DNA of 64,000 nt from Polytrichum commune (GCA_950295325.1 OX485803.1:67161554-67225553), one strand, 5' to 3'. Numbered from the stretch's first letter, positions 10,076 through 21,304 are shown. Notes: generated from the letters alone by a model not told the origin. A program made the numbers and translations.

Positions 10076-10481
10076 GACTTGGGAAAACCACTAGGGCTTT
10101 GAACGATGGATGCATGCCCGAAAAGCTTCCCGGACACTGACCCATTGGACTTCTTCCTACGGCCGTTTAGGTCAAACAAAGCTAGCGCTGGGCTCTTGAT
10201 GAATTGCCTTGCACACAAGGCATGGCATGGCATGCAAGAAGCAAGCCCTTGGCTTCTAAGTTAGTGGCCTATTGCATGTACTTCGCACACGCAGGAGTTT
10301 ATCCCCGCCTCCCCTTTCGCCACTCGAGATGTGTCAGGCCGGGCATCACCATCATTACACAATTTTCAATGCCCCGCATATTAATATGGGTAGCCGATCC
10401 CCACCATCACAAAACAAGTGGCCGGCCCCATGGTGTGGGTAGCCAGGCCGCTATGGATTAAGAAGCCGAAAGGGAAGGTGG

Positions 10482-10521
<40 letters not shown>

Positions 10522-10535
10522 TGTGTGTTATTAGG
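10076..10535. other. No gene seen; E-like end and a TA/TG microsatellite
   Basis: The first 60 bp (GGTTGGACTTGGGAAAACCA, CCCGGACACTGAC) look like an E 3' end. The dinucleotide tract (TA)n(TG)n occupies about 10482-10528. ORFs of 92 and 85 codons lack any domain. Confidence 0.5.
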
Positions 10536-11030
10536 GGGCCATTTCACACATGAGCCAAAGAGCCGTGAGCATGAAATTGTGAGAGCCCACAAGAAAGCGT
10601 CCCAAGACACTTCCAAAAGCATATGGTGTGGTGAGGGATCCTCAAGTGTATCGTGAAGACGTATGTGACTAGGCCCTCAACCTAATGCTATTTCAATGCG
10701 TTTTTATTCATGCAGGTCTTCACATATGATGAAATAGAAATGAACCAATGGTTGTGAGCGTTCGGAGTGTCATGGTCTCTCTCGGTTTTGTGTTAGGCCT
10801 ACTACCTCCAAAAGGTGGAATTTGAAAATAGTCCAAGTGACCATGAAACATGGCCCGTTCGATGCCATGTAGGCATCCGTGTACACTTTACATCCATCTT
10901 GCATTCACATACTGCATTGGTCCCTTGAGCGTAGTGTGACACGAGCTTGGACCGGCTCCGCCTTTTCCACCAATGAGGGTGCTTGAAGTGCAATGGTCAC
11001 GGGCTCTCAGTCTCATTCACCACTTTGAGT
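10536..11030 (+). mobile_element. MITE family A, copy 1 (right end eroded)
   Basis: Left end GGGCCATTTCACACATGAGC; internal order matches the other A copies (GAGCCGTGAGCATGAAATTG, CATGCAGGTCTTCACA, GGTCTCTCTCGGTTTTGTG, CTTGGACCGGCTCCGCC, CACGGGCTCTCAGTCTC). The expected GTGTGTGAAGTGGCCC right end is lost; a SINE follows 17 bp later. ORFs of 63-65 codons here are shadows. Confidence 0.85.
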
Positions 11031-11046
11031 GATGAGCCGCTACATA

Positions 11047-11406
11047 GAGAGAGAAACTCCGGTCTACAAGGGGTCGGCGTGAATAAAGTGTCCGTTCGTA
11101 ATGCCAATGAACCCGATGGCCACTGGACAAGGGGACACTGGGACAATACTACTCTCCCCTTTCGAGGATGGACACTATAGTGACACACTATACTAGTTCC
11201 TAGCTAGCCACTAGTGCCTTGAAGATACCGGACATGGTATCCCCCCAAAGGGCTTTGAGGTACCCATACAACAAGGTCCAAGGACCCCCCACCATAGTTG
11301 GGTGGACTAAGGTGGTGAGCACCATGCCGGCATGGGGAATAGAACCCACAACCTCCTCATTGGGGGCCATGAGCCTAACCACCAAGCCAAGGCCCGTGGT
11401 GCTCCA
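11047..11406 (-). mobile_element. SINE-1, copy 1 (tRNA-derived, 360 bp)
   Basis: On the minus strand it starts TGGAGCACCACGGGCCTTGG, has an A box-like TGGCTTGGTGGTTAGGC and a B box-like GGGTTCTATTCCC about 30 bp on, and ends with GACCGGAGTTTCTCTCTC. A perfect 10-bp target duplication CCGCTACATA flanks it (11037-11046, 11407-11416). It differs from the copy at 50575-50934 at only a few bases over 360, so both are young. The 61- and 70-codon ORFs inside are not genes. Confidence 0.9.
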
Positions 11407-11416
11407 CCGCTACATA

Positions 11417-11809
11417 CTATTAGTATCTTGAGGGTTTTCTGAAGTAATTCTCGGTAGCAAATTCCAAAGGGGAGTCTAATGCACCCGAGTATGTTGTATG
11501 GTATATGTCATAAGGGGTAAAAGCGTTATTGGTAGATGATCCAAAATCAACATGGAAATATGTCGTCAAATTAATGAACATTCTCAAAATCAAATTGTAT
11601 TTATAGTGTAAGGTTTCAAGGTGTTGGTTTTAACACATGTTCTTCTATTTTAAAGTATGCGATCTTTATTGCAAACATTTCCAATTCCATGTATAATTTT
11701 GACCATTGGAATGGATCGAGAATTGTCTCATATGGTTAATGATCGTGATGAATCGGGCAATTGCCTAATCGAGTTTCAAGATTGGAGTTGAGATGTAAAA
11801 ATTTAGAAG
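11417..11809. other. No gene seen
   Basis: AT-rich, no repeats recognised with confidence. Confidence 0.4.
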
Positions 11810-12000
11810 TGAGTAATTATTTTCACTTCAAATAATCATATAGACCCACCTAGTTCGACTGTTATATACTGAGTCTAGAATGGTATCTATATTTTGGGTA
11901 GAGTCCAATCTCATTATGGTGTTTGTCTTCTTGGTGTCCATTCTTGACTAGAAGTCTTGTCATATAGCACTCAAATGTTTAGGTGTCACCACCAACATAC
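11810..12000 (+). repeat. Dispersed repeat G, partial
   Basis: Right half of G: GAGTCTAGAATGGTAT, CTTGGTGTCCATTCTTGAC, CACTCAAATGTTTAGGTGTC. Confidence 0.6.
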
Positions 12001-12140
12001 GAGTCCTAAGCTATCGTCCTTCATGGTAAGAAATATATACGAGTTTATTATCATGGTAGATTTCCTAGTGACATAGGACATTTTCTCAATTATGTAGGTC
12101 AAATGCCCATGACTAATATGCTTGTAGTGTGTCTGACTAA

Positions 12141-12750
12141 GGGTTTGTTTACACAAAAGCCATTAGACCATGGCTCTTGAGAATCCATGAATTCTTATCT
12201 GCTGAGAGTGTCACAAGCCCCTGCTTTAGGTTTACATGAGGACAATGTTGGACTACAACCCCTAGCATTTTTAGTATTAAAAATCCACAAGTATGGACGA
12301 TGTTGGCCAACATAGTAGGGTAACTTTTTGGGACACCTCTTCAAGGTAGGCCTTGTAGAATGTGCAGTGGGGATTTGGATTTATACTAAGGGCTTGTGAC
12401 CTCCAAAAGACTTTGGATTACAGTCCACGATCTTTTCTAATGAATAGGGAGAACCCAACTACTAGTCACAAATGAACCAGTTCAGTTTGCAAAATAACAT
12501 GTTGAAGTTCAAGACTTCATGAAAATTACATATCATCGTAGAGGAATCTATGAAATCCAACTCAACTCAATATAGAAAAACCAAAAGATCACAACATGTA
12601 ACCGATTGGGCTTGAAAACACTAAGATTTTGACCGATTATGCCCAAAAATCTCCCCGGACAGTGGACTCCTATGTGCTCTCATCCAAAAAACGGAGTACC
12701 ATATGGTCATTTAAGAGCTATAGCCTAATGCTTGTAGTATAAACATGCCC
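12141..12750. mobile_element. MITE family D with an E copy inside
   Basis: GGGTTTGTTTACACAAAAGC at the left and GTAGTATAAACATGCCC at the right, flanked by TAA (12138-12140 and 12751-12753). An E copy (about 12440-12665: AAATGAACCAGTTCAGTTTG, ACATGTAACCGATTGGGC, CCCAAAAATCTCCCCGGAC) sits inside. Confidence 0.65.
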
Positions 12751-13359
12751 TAAGAAGAGGGGCTCCCATAAAAGCCCACATGCCTTACTATGAGAACCCT
12801 ACTTAGACGTGAAACCTTTGAAACAAACAACTTTGTGAGGATTTTTCTTGCAGCTCACACCCATCAGAGGGATTTGGGTGAACTCAACTTTACCAAGCCC
12901 GAGAATGCCTAAACCCTTGCCTCCAAGGAACCAGTGTACAGGTTGGTTCGCCCCAACCTATAAGAGGCACTCAATTTTACCAAGCCTGGGAAGCCCAACA
13001 TCGCCACTTTCTTCACTCCTTTTTGTTCAATAGATTATCAAATGCACTGTAGATGGCAGCACTTTTAATGCAGGCACTAGAAGTGGAAAGGAGGGTAGGA
13101 TCTTGTATTGATTATCAGTTCATCTAATCGTGTGAATTAGAGGAGGGAACTTGAAAGTCACTGGAAGAAGTGATATTAGGTTCTTTGAATTTGCATTCTC
13201 AATAGCTTCCATTTGATACCTCACCCACAACTTGAAATGGAAAGGAAAAAAAATGAGAACACAATGAGTGGTTGTAAGAAGAGTTGCACAATCTTTTCTT
13301 GTGTGATGGTGTACAATGTGGGCCACACTAAAATACGTCTGAGTATATTCGCCCATACT
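12751..13359. other. No gene seen; one unit of the 157-bp repeat family
   Basis: 12880-12960 carries, in inverse orientation, CCTAAACCCTTGCCTCCAAG and GGTTGGTTCGCCCCAAC, as in the tandem repeat at 9.7 kb. ORFs of 61-78 codons are unremarkable. Confidence 0.5.
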
Positions 13360-13740
13360 CTTTACGATAATCAGTACACACCATTTATGATATTTAGTGT
13401 CACATGCGTAACAATGTCACTTACCCTACTATGAGGTCTTTGCTAGGTTACACTGATGGTCACTAACTTGGCCATTGGTATAGCCTCATGACACCCGGCG
13501 TTGCACTGTTTAGGGTATTTAGTGTCGCTTGCTATTTGGAGGTACGTGATGCTATGAATATTCATTGAGAATGTAATACTTTACCAAGCAAAGCCACCTA
13601 TGTTCTATAATGTCCAAACAACCCATTCAAGTTTTGTTAGTAAAAGCTAAACTCGTGAGTAAGAATTTAATGCACATCATTAATTTCAAATAGTAAGTGA
13701 CACAAAATACCATAAATGGTGTAGCATGCTTACTAATATC
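13360..13740. repeat. Dispersed repeat H, copy 2
   Basis: Left end GTACACACCATTTATGATA followed by TTTAGTGTCAC; right end AGTGACACAAAATACCATAA followed by ATGGTGTAGC: inverted termini around GTGTCAC. Confidence 0.65.
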
Positions 13741-13989
13741 TTGGCTAAAGTATGTTCAATAATAGTATGCAGTTTATGCCTAGGTTACACAATGGTCAAC
13801 AAGTTGACCATGAGTGTAAACACATGACATTTGGTATCATTGTGCTAAATAGTATCCTCCTCCTCGATACTAAAACGTCAAACTACCATGCATGTGAAGC
13901 ACTCAAATGTGTTGCCCTCAATATCTTACCATAAATAGTTATGCACTTCAAAAAGCTATCTATATTGGTGAATAGTATCATGTTGACAC

Positions 13990-14430
13990 TTACATTTGAT
14001 TTGTACATGATTTGGTGTGGCTCCAAAAAAAACATGTTTTTAGAAGAGATTGGACTACATGCTCAAAATATGGTATTCATTCTAAATCGAATACCTTTGT
14101 TTCTACAATGAGATTGTCTCTTTGCTTTTGATATAATGATCATTTATTTGTACTATGGGTTCGCTTACACTCGCTTTGGAATTTGATTAGGATTAAAAAA
14201 ACATTATTCTTTGGTGAGATTGACGCCCTTTGCCATGACCTTTCGGGGGCGAGGTGGGGCAACATAATTGGAGAGACCTATATGAGCATTCGATGAGCAC
14301 GAGAAAGTTCACTTTGACCTTGAAGAAGATATTCATACGAGCTCTAGAAATTATGAGGAAAGTGGCTATGGCCTCGAATTGGATTGGCTTAGCCATCTCA
14401 TACTATTTGATTGTTTCATACCCTAGGTGA
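13990..14430 (-). repeat. Dispersed repeat G, minus copy
   Basis: GATTTGGTGTGGCTCC, AGAGATTGGACTACATGCTC, AGCTCTAGAAATTATGAGG, GAAAGTGGCTATGGCC and TAGGTGAAGTGGAC, the reverse of the copies at 17.4 and 29.3 kb. Confidence 0.7.
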
Positions 14431-14439
14431 AGTGGACTA

Positions 14440-14760
14440 CACTAAATATTTTATTTCGTATGGTATTTCATGTCACTATGGTCACTTTTTTTAACGACAC
14501 TTCACAAGAACAAGTCTACAAGTACTATCATGGATGGTTGAAATGCAGATGAACATCCATGCCATATATCGAAACAAAGTTGGGTAACTTCTACATCCTA
14601 AGAATTTTGTAATGAAACATCGTCATGGATGATTGAAATCTAGATGAAAAATCCACTTAGTAAGTGACAGTAATTGTAACATTGTAATCCTATAATGCCC
14701 AAAACATTTCACAAGGAATGACAAATAATGTTGGGTTTATATTTAGTGTTGATGATATTA
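14440..14760. repeat. Dispersed repeat I, copy 1
   Basis: Shares TATGGTATTTCATGTCACTA, ATGGATGGTTGAAATG, TAAGTGACAGTAATTG and TATTTAGTGTTGATGA with the I copies at 34.1 and 49.8 kb. Confidence 0.6.
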
Positions 14761-15549
14761 CTATAGCTCTCGAGTAGTTTGGGCACCGTTCCGCCTAACA
14801 ATTAATTAAAGTGCAAAGGTAAGTTAGGCAGCCTAGAGAATAGTATTTTAAAATTGGGCATATTCAAAAAGTATTTTAAATTAAGTTAGACAACTAACCA
14901 AGTCATTTGGTATAATTCATGGATGGTTATCTTAATTTCATGTATGGCACCTACAATTAACCTAAACACTTCCCTTAACCAACATTCCTTACCCTAAAGT
15001 TTGTCTTTTACTCATATATCAAGGTTTTGCTTGACAACAAATTTGGCTTTTGTGCAAGAGTCATACAGAGTGGTCTTTGTGAGAGACTATGCTGCTACGG
15101 TGTTTGTGAGAAATCAAGCTCAAGAAGAGTGACAATGGCAAGGTAGCTTTGATAACCACTTTGTTGGATTCCAATGAATGTCAGTCGCATTACTATGATT
15201 CCAAACACTCATCGAATGTTGTTTCTTTCTCTTTTTTCTGAACACTCGATGAAATTAATTTCCCAAAAATTCAGACACCTTTGAAATTAATCATCTTCTG
15301 CCCAAGCTGCTAGAAAGCTATGGTACACATGCAGTTTCCGATGAGAATCGAGCCAAGACAAAATCGCATTGGTGACACTAACACACGATCGTAATTAGTG
15401 TAGTGGGAAAAACATAACCATTCATACGCCCACCTTATTTAACTTAGTGCCGTTTCAAAAGGGGAATCTGCAAGAAACAGGGGAAGATTGCAACACAAGG
15501 CAAGAGAGTGAGCAGTTGAGGTCAAGTAGCTAGCTGCTACAAAGAAGTA
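14761..15549. other. No gene seen
   Basis: No domain in any frame and no repeat recognised. Confidence 0.4.
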
Positions 15550-16049
15550 GGGCCACTTCACACACGAGACTGAGAGCCCATGACCATTGCACTTCAAGCA
15601 CTCGCATTGGTGGAAAAAGGCGGAGCCGGTCCAAGTTCGCTTCACACTACACTTGAGGGACCAACGGAGTATGTGAATGCGAGATGGATGTAAAGTCCAC
15701 ATGGATTCCTACATGGCACCCAATGGATCATGTTTCATGGTCGCTTGGACTATCTTCAAAAATCGCCTTTTGGACGTAGACCTAACACAAAACCAGGAGA
15801 CCATGGCACTCTGAACATTCACAACCGTCGGTTTACTCTATTATATCGTGTGTGAGGACCCGCATGAATGAAAAGTCATTGAAATAGCATTTGGTTGAAG
15901 ACCTAGTCACATACGACTTCACACTACACTTGAGGGTCCGTGACCACACTACATGATTGTGGAGGTGTGTTGGGACGGCCTTTGGACACTTTCTTTTAGG
16001 CTCTCACAATTATGTGGGCACGGCTCTTTGGCTCGTGTGTGAAGTGGCC
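15550..16049 (-). mobile_element. MITE family A, copy 2 (500 bp, complete)
   Basis: Begins GGGCCACTTCACACACGAG and ends CTCGTGTGTGAAGTGGCC: near-perfect terminal inverted repeats. Internal order is the reverse of the plus-strand copies. The 87-codon ORF on the minus strand is part of this repeat, not a gene. Confidence 0.9.
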
Positions 16050-16359
16050 TGTGAGTATAGTAGTAGTAGTGTGGCTGTTGCACCTATGAAGTTAGATTCG
16101 ATACTCCAGGTTATCATCAGCATGGGCAACTTTTAAACTAGACTGTAACATGTGAGACAAGCGTCATGATGGAAAGCTCGTTCACTCGCTCGCTTACTCG
16201 TATATATATATGTATATGTATGTATGTATGTTCTTTACTTTAAACCCTATTCTCCACAGCTGAAGCTTTTCACCTTTTTATCCTTCGAGCCTCCTGTCAA
16301 TGGTCAAACTGCCAGTCCCTCCATTTCAATCAATGAATGACCGAATGGGCAACAACCGA
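16050..16359. other. No gene seen; short AT/TATG microsatellites
   Basis: A TA-rich run with TATG repeats lies at about 16200-16232. Confidence 0.4.
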
Positions 16360-16500
16360 CGGCTAGTTGCAGATGAACTGGTTCTACCTACCTAGGTTCT
16401 AGCAAGTATTCAAGGCTGTAGGAAACCTACCCGTCATTCTAGAGAGGAAGATGATGTCAACATGTCAACCAGTTGGACTCGGAAACAGTGATTGGGGACT
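16360..16500 (+). repeat. Repeat E, outer copy, left part
   Basis: GTTGCAGATGAACTGGTTCT, ATGTCAACATGTCAACCAG and TTGGACTCGGAAAC; continues at about 16962 after the palindrome. Confidence 0.55.
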
Positions 16501-16949
16501 ATGATCGGGGAGAACCGGCAGTTACTTACACATGAACCGGTTGAGTTTGAGAAATAACCGGTTGCAGTTCATCAAGACTTCAGAAAAATTACTGATCGTT
16601 TTATAGGAATCTATAGAATACAGCCCGATTTAATAAAGGAAACCTGAAGGATGTCAACATGTAACTAGTTGGACTTGCAAACATGAAGATCTCGACCGAT
16701 TATGTCCAAAAATCTCTCCGATCACTGATTGGGGAGATTTTTGGACATAATCGGTTGATATCCTAGTGTTTGCAAGCCCAACTGGTTACATATTGACATC
16801 CTTCGGGTTTCCTTTATTAAACCCGGGTGTATTCTATAGATTCCTATAAAATGATCGTTAATTATCCTGCAGTCTTGATGAACTTCAACCGGTTATTTCT
16901 CAAACTCAACCGGTTCATTTGTAACTACATGCTGGTTCTCCCCGATCAT
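16501..16949. repeat. Long palindrome made of two inverted E copies (about 222-bp arms)
   Basis: Left arm starts ATGATCGGGGAGAACC and right arm ends GGTTCTCCCCGATCAT. Each block of the left arm reappears inverted on the right: AACCGGTTGAGTTTGAGAAA / TTTCTCAAACTCAACCGGTT; GATCGTTTTATAGGAATC / GATTCCTATAAAATGATC; ACCGATTATGTCCAAAAATC / GATTTTTGGACATAATCGGT. The centre is near 16727 with almost no spacer. The 70-codon ORF at 16827 is accidental. Confidence 0.9.
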
Positions 16950-17216
16950 AGCTCGGGGGGAACCACTAGGACCTCGACCAACTATGCCCAAAAATCTCCC
17001 CATACATTGACTAGGCAATGTTTCCGTGTATGTGTATGAATGTGTGTGTGGATTTGGGCGAACCAACCCATACGCTCGTTCTTTGTTGGATGCCTAAACC
17101 CTTGCCTACAAAGAACGAGTGTACGGGTTGTTACATGCCAACCTGTGTGTGTGTGTGTGGGGTCTTGGGTGGATTCCACTTAGCATTGTGAACTTTGGAT
17201 GATAAGGTAGTTGGGT
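16950..17216. repeat. E right part and a unit of the 157-bp repeat family
   Basis: 16962-17005 (AACCACTAGGACCTCGACC, CCCAAAAATCTCCCC) closes the outer E copy. 17050-17140 holds the F unit in a short inverted arrangement (CGCTCGTTCTTTGTTGGATG ... CTACAAAGAACGAGTG), then a (GT)n run at about 17144-17159. Confidence 0.55.
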
Positions 17217-17400
17217 CTAGCATGGTTACTTATTCCGACTAGCCCACTTTTCTTAGGACATGAAGAGTGCAATTCGTACAAGATAGAAATCTACGATTAG
17301 CAAATCCAAATCAAGGATGTGGCCAAGTCCCTCGTAGATTTTGGGCTCGTATGAATATCTTGTTTGGTGACAAAGTGGTTATTCGTGTGTTTATGAAGTG
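17217..17400 (+). repeat. Dispersed repeat G, partial
   Basis: Left half only: GGACATGAAGAGTGCAATTC, CAAATCCAAATCAAGGATG, GCTCGTATGAATATCTTG; directly precedes a longer G copy. Confidence 0.55.
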
Positions 17401-17429
17401 GTCCTATAGGTAGGTCTGGAATGAACAGT

Positions 17430-17790
17430 TCTAGCTATGCGTCCACTTCTCGTAGGATATGAAACGAGCAAATTTGTTATGTGATTAGAAAACCCAAATT
17501 GCGAATGTGCAACCGCTTTCCCCATAGTTATGAAGGTCGTATGATTTAAGTTGGTCATTGTCAATGTGAAGATTTCTCACTTCTTATTTTGTAATGCCCC
17601 CCCCCCCCTCCTTTCCCACTTGTGAAGTCGGTTATCGAACCTAGAATGGTTAATAGATTTTTAAACATGTAGTTTAATCTCTTACAAAGACATGTCTTTT
17701 TGGTGTCCATTCTTAGATCCACACCTAACCACACACCGCTCATATATAGGTGATTGTTAAGGACACCGGGAACCCTTGCCCATTCCAAGA
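17430..17790 (+). repeat. Dispersed repeat G with internal poly-C
   Basis: GTCCACTTCTCGTAGGATAT, then a 12-C run (17597-17608), CTAGAATGGTTAATAG, CATGTCTTTTTGGTGTCCA, ACACCGCTCATATATAGGTG. The 75-codon minus ORF here is a by-product. Confidence 0.75.
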
Positions 17791-18494
17791 AGGTTTGTAA
17801 AGGGTCGTCTACTTGTGGATAGGCAACCCTGACCTTGCATGCATTTTAACATCATAAATGTGATGTAAGTTAACTTATGTATCTTCATGGATGCTTCTTG
17901 AGTGTTTTTTTTTTTTTTTTTTTTCCCATGGAACATATTTAGTTAATATACATGTGGTTAAAGAAACATAGTACCACGATGTAATCAAAACAAAACTCCA
18001 CTCAAGTGCTTGGTCAACCCTAAACTTCCCAACCCCTTGAAAGGGTCATAACATTATTCAAATTCATGACAATGTTCTTTGGGACCGACACTATCTCCCC
18101 AACACGAGTAAAGTTGTCAAACATAAGATATGGGATTGCATTCAAGCTAGAGATGAGCCACCTTTGTCATGCACGAACTCCACGGTATTAGAACAAGAAA
18201 TTACAACAACTTTCATTTGAAACAAGCTCTCTTAAGTGAAAGGATCAAGATGAAGTCAAATGAAGCATGACTTGGCACCTTCTTCAAGGGATCACTCTTC
18301 AAGCCATCTGGATTTAGAGACATAAATAAGGTGTGAAATCAAGTTCCATGGCATGAATCTACTGTCAAATACCTCATGTGAGACGAGCTCATCACGTATG
18401 CCAAGAATGTTTGGGCTAGGGTCATTAAGTATGTCAAGATTAACCCCTTCTTTGCCAAAGCTCTTCTCAAAGGTTTTGCCCAAATGTGGGGTGC

Positions 18495-18528
<34 letters not shown>

Positions 18529-18865
18529 GGTGTAGACGTGACGAGTAAAAAATTACATGGAACTAGAAGCTCCACCGTCACTAAGTTCTCGTCTTTCTTT
18601 TGCCTCGTTTAACATTAGTGATTTTGATGATGCTAACTTGGTGGGTTCTTTGTGGTTGGGGTCTTGTCACTTGGTTCTCTTCATGTGGGATGTGACGCGC
18701 TGGAGGGACCCCGCTTCCCTTTGAAATGGACACATTTTCTAGGCTCTTCTCTTGAAACTTGTTAAAATAAAATCAAGAAGGAGAAGAGTAAGTCTATTTT
18801 TTGAAAAGAAAATGAAATTTTATTGCATTATCTATCTATTTTTTTACCTAAGAGGTGGAACTTTG
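17791..18865. other. No gene seen; two long poly-T runs
   Basis: T runs at 17905-17924 (20) and 18501-18528 (28). Around 18050-18500 a degraded coding-like stretch (ORFs of 60-80 codons) has no recognisable domain; it could be an old retroelement gag, but nothing supports that. Confidence 0.4.
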
Positions 18866-19361
18866 AGCCACTTCACACAGGAGACTGAGAGCCCGTGGCC
18901 ATTGCACTTCAAGCACTCTCATTGGTGGAAAAGGCAGAGTTGGTTCAAGTTCGCTCATACTATGCTTGAGGGACCAACGGAGTATGTGAATGCAGGATGG
19001 ATGAAAAGTCTACATAGATTCCTACATGACATTGAATGGACCATGTTTCATGGTCACTTGGACTATTTTCAAAAACCACCTCTTGGAGGTAGGCCTAACA
19101 AAAAATCGGGAGACCATGGCTCTCCAAACACTCACAACCGTTGAATTATTTAATTTTATCATGTGTGAGGACCCGCATGAATAGAAATTCATTGAAATAG
19201 CATTTGGTTGAGGTCTGGTCATATATGATTCACATTACACTTGAGGATCCGTGACCACACTACATGATTTTGGAGGTGTCTTGGGACGGCCTTTGGATGC
19301 TTTTCTTTTGGGCTCTCACAATTTCATGGTCACCGCAATTGGCCCGTGTGTGAAGTGGCTC
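18866..19361 (-). mobile_element. MITE family A, copy 3
   Basis: AGCCACTTCACACAGGAGAC at the left and CCGTGTGTGAAGTGGCT at the right; the interior follows copy 2 block by block (GTGGAAAAGGCAGAGTTGG, ATGGACCATGTTTCATGGTC, CTTGAGGATCCGTGACC). The 130-codon ORF 18752-19144 runs into this repeat and is accidental. Confidence 0.85.
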
Positions 19362-19685
19362 TAAACCTTCATATTGATTCCATGCCTTTTCAATGTCAGC
19401 CCAGAGTAACATGGTTTTAGACAATTACCATTTTTTCTAGTCTTCTAAAATGAAAGGATGCAAATGAGCACCTCCCATTGACTTAGAAAGAAATATTGTT
19501 GTTGTTGTTGTTGTTGTTGTTAAAGACACAAGCCCAATAAAGCCAATGTGAAGAACATTAGAAAGAAAAAATGCACCCACTTTGAAAGGGGGGGGGGGGG
19601 GTTGGCTCTAGTGGGGTTGGCACCTAGCCCATCAGATTCTACTACAATTTATTTGAACAATATCCTCATCTCATTATGAAATTGA
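19362..19685. other. No gene seen; (GTT)n and poly-G
   Basis: (GTT)n at about 19497-19521 and a 14-G run at 19588-19601. Confidence 0.5.
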
Positions 19686-19989
19686 GGGCCCGTTCACACA
19701 TGGTCCCAAGTCCCCAGTCCCACTCATATTAGCAAGTCCCAACATGGAGGCAAAGTCCCAACTTGTGAGCTTCAAGTAACCACTAAAATATGGTTAATTA
19801 TCATTAAAGTTGGATCTTGATTATTTTATGCAGAAATATAGGAGGGACTTGGGTTGAGAGTTGGATCTAGCTTTTGGCCCTACCCAACTCACAACACAAG
19901 TCCCAAACCTCACCTCCAAAAAGTGTTGCCATGTAGGCATCCATGTCATAGTTGGGACTTAGGACTTGGGACCCCATGTGACCCGGCCC
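19686..19989 (+). mobile_element. MITE family B, copy 1 (304 bp)
   Basis: GGGCCCGTTCACACATGGTC ... CCATGTGACCCGGCCC, inverted ends; followed by TAA and preceded by TGA. The interior has repeated TCCCAAGTCCC/GGGACTTGGG words and TTGCCATGTAGGCATCCATG. Confidence 0.75.
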
Positions 19990-20059
19990 TAAGATGGGGA
20001 TGGTCTAAATATCTGCATACTACTAAACAACAAACAACGTGATGAAGGTGGCAAGATAG

Positions 20060-20480
20060 GTGCGTCTTAAATGGTAATTTTATTTGACTAGTTCACTTCT
20101 TTTATGATATGAAACACGCAAGCAATACAAGATAGTTAGCAAATCCAAATCAAGGCGCTAGCCACTTTCCCCATAATTTTTGGAACTCGTATGAATATCT
20201 CATTCATTATTAAAGTGAAGATTCTCACGCTTCTCATGGAGGTCCCCCCCCCTTAATTCTGTTGACTATTGAGCCTACAATGGTTATCATATTTTGAGCA
20301 TGCATTTTAATTTCTTTAAGCATGTGTCTTTTTGGTATCCATTCTTGGATCCACACCCAACCATAAACCACTCAAACATAGGTGTCCTAATAAGAAAAAT
20401 AATCAAATAAGGGTTGTATGCCTTAGTGGTTGTTACTCCACCATTCTCAACCTTTTCATTAAAGTGACGTGTCATATGCA
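20060..20480 (+). repeat. Dispersed repeat G with internal poly-C
   Basis: TAGTTCACTTCTTTTATGAT, CAAATCCAAATCAAGG, a 10-C run (20244-20253), GAGCCTACAATGGTTATC, TCTTTTTGGTATCCATTC, CACTCAAACATAGGTGTCC. Confidence 0.7.
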
Positions 20481-20926
20481 CAAGAGCAAAAGACCGGGAT
20501 GCCATGAACTTCTACTAGCCAATTTTTTACTGAACAAATGAATTGAACAATGCCCGTGTCAAAACCCAATGAGCATTAGAAAGTGAACCAATGTAGTTAC
20601 ATAACATCAGCAAGCAACTACATGATGGTCTCTTTTGAAAAGAAAGAGATTGCCATTAAAAAATTCTAATGATTTACAATTGCTTGTCAAAAAGTTAACA
20701 ATGTACATCATGAGTGCTCCCCCATAAATGGGGAATCCCGAAATCGGAGGAGAATTATGCTCATCCAATATATGGTCCTACAGAACGTAGCCAAGGAGTT
20801 ATGGAGCCGAAAATATTTTTTTTTTCTTAAGTAAGGAGCATACATTACAACCAAGACATTGGACCACCGGAAAGAATCATGCACGTAGGTGATTGGGGCC
20901 TAAATCATGTACAAAGCCCAAACTGT
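20481..20926. other. No gene seen
   Basis: AT-rich, no recognisable element. Confidence 0.4.
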
Positions 20927-21304
20927 GGGCCGGATCACACGAGGTCCCAAGTCCCAACATGGAGGCAACATCCCAACTTTTGAGCCTCACAAAGCCATTA
21001 AAATATGTTTTATACTCATTAAAGGCGGATCTTGATTATTTTTTGCAAGAACATTTATCGGGACTTGTGTTGAGAGTTGGGTCTAGTTTTTTGTTGGAAC
21101 CAACTCTCAACACAAGTCCCAAGTCTCATCTCCAAAAGTTGTTGCCATGTAGGCATCCATGTCATACTTGGGACTTAGGACTTGGCAACTGTGTGAAGTG
21201 GTAAGTACCAACTTCCATGTAATCAATGGTTGAGATTACATTGATTGACCTCAAGTAACTTGGGACCTAGGACTTGGGATTTGCGACCCAATGTGAACCA
21301 ACCC
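20927..21304 (+). mobile_element. MITE family B, copy 2
   Basis: Starts GGGCCGGATCACACGAGGTC and ends near AATGTGAACCAACCC. Contains an internal hairpin: GGGACTTGTGTTGAGAGTTG (about 21060) pairs with CAACTCTCAACACAAGTCCC (about 21101). Parallels copy 1 over CATGGAGGCAA, CGGATCTTGATTATTTT and CATGTAGGCATCCATGTCAT. Confidence 0.7.

Noticed and set aside
9607..10233. ORFs of 71-92 codons at 9.6-10.2 kb
   Set aside because: They are read through the 157-bp tandem repeat and repeat the same peptide; no domain.
10802..11431. ORFs of 61-70 codons, near-identical to ones at 50.7-51.1 kb
   Set aside because: Identity comes from the two SINE-1 copies and flanking MITE A, not from a protein family.
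16501..16949. MicroRNA precursor
   Set aside because: Arms of over 200 bp with nearly perfect pairing and dispersed homologs indicate a repeat palindrome; small RNA data would be needed to say more.
18752..19144. 130-codon ORF
   Set aside because: Starts in AT-rich DNA and runs into MITE A copy 3; the same peptide pieces arise at other A copies.
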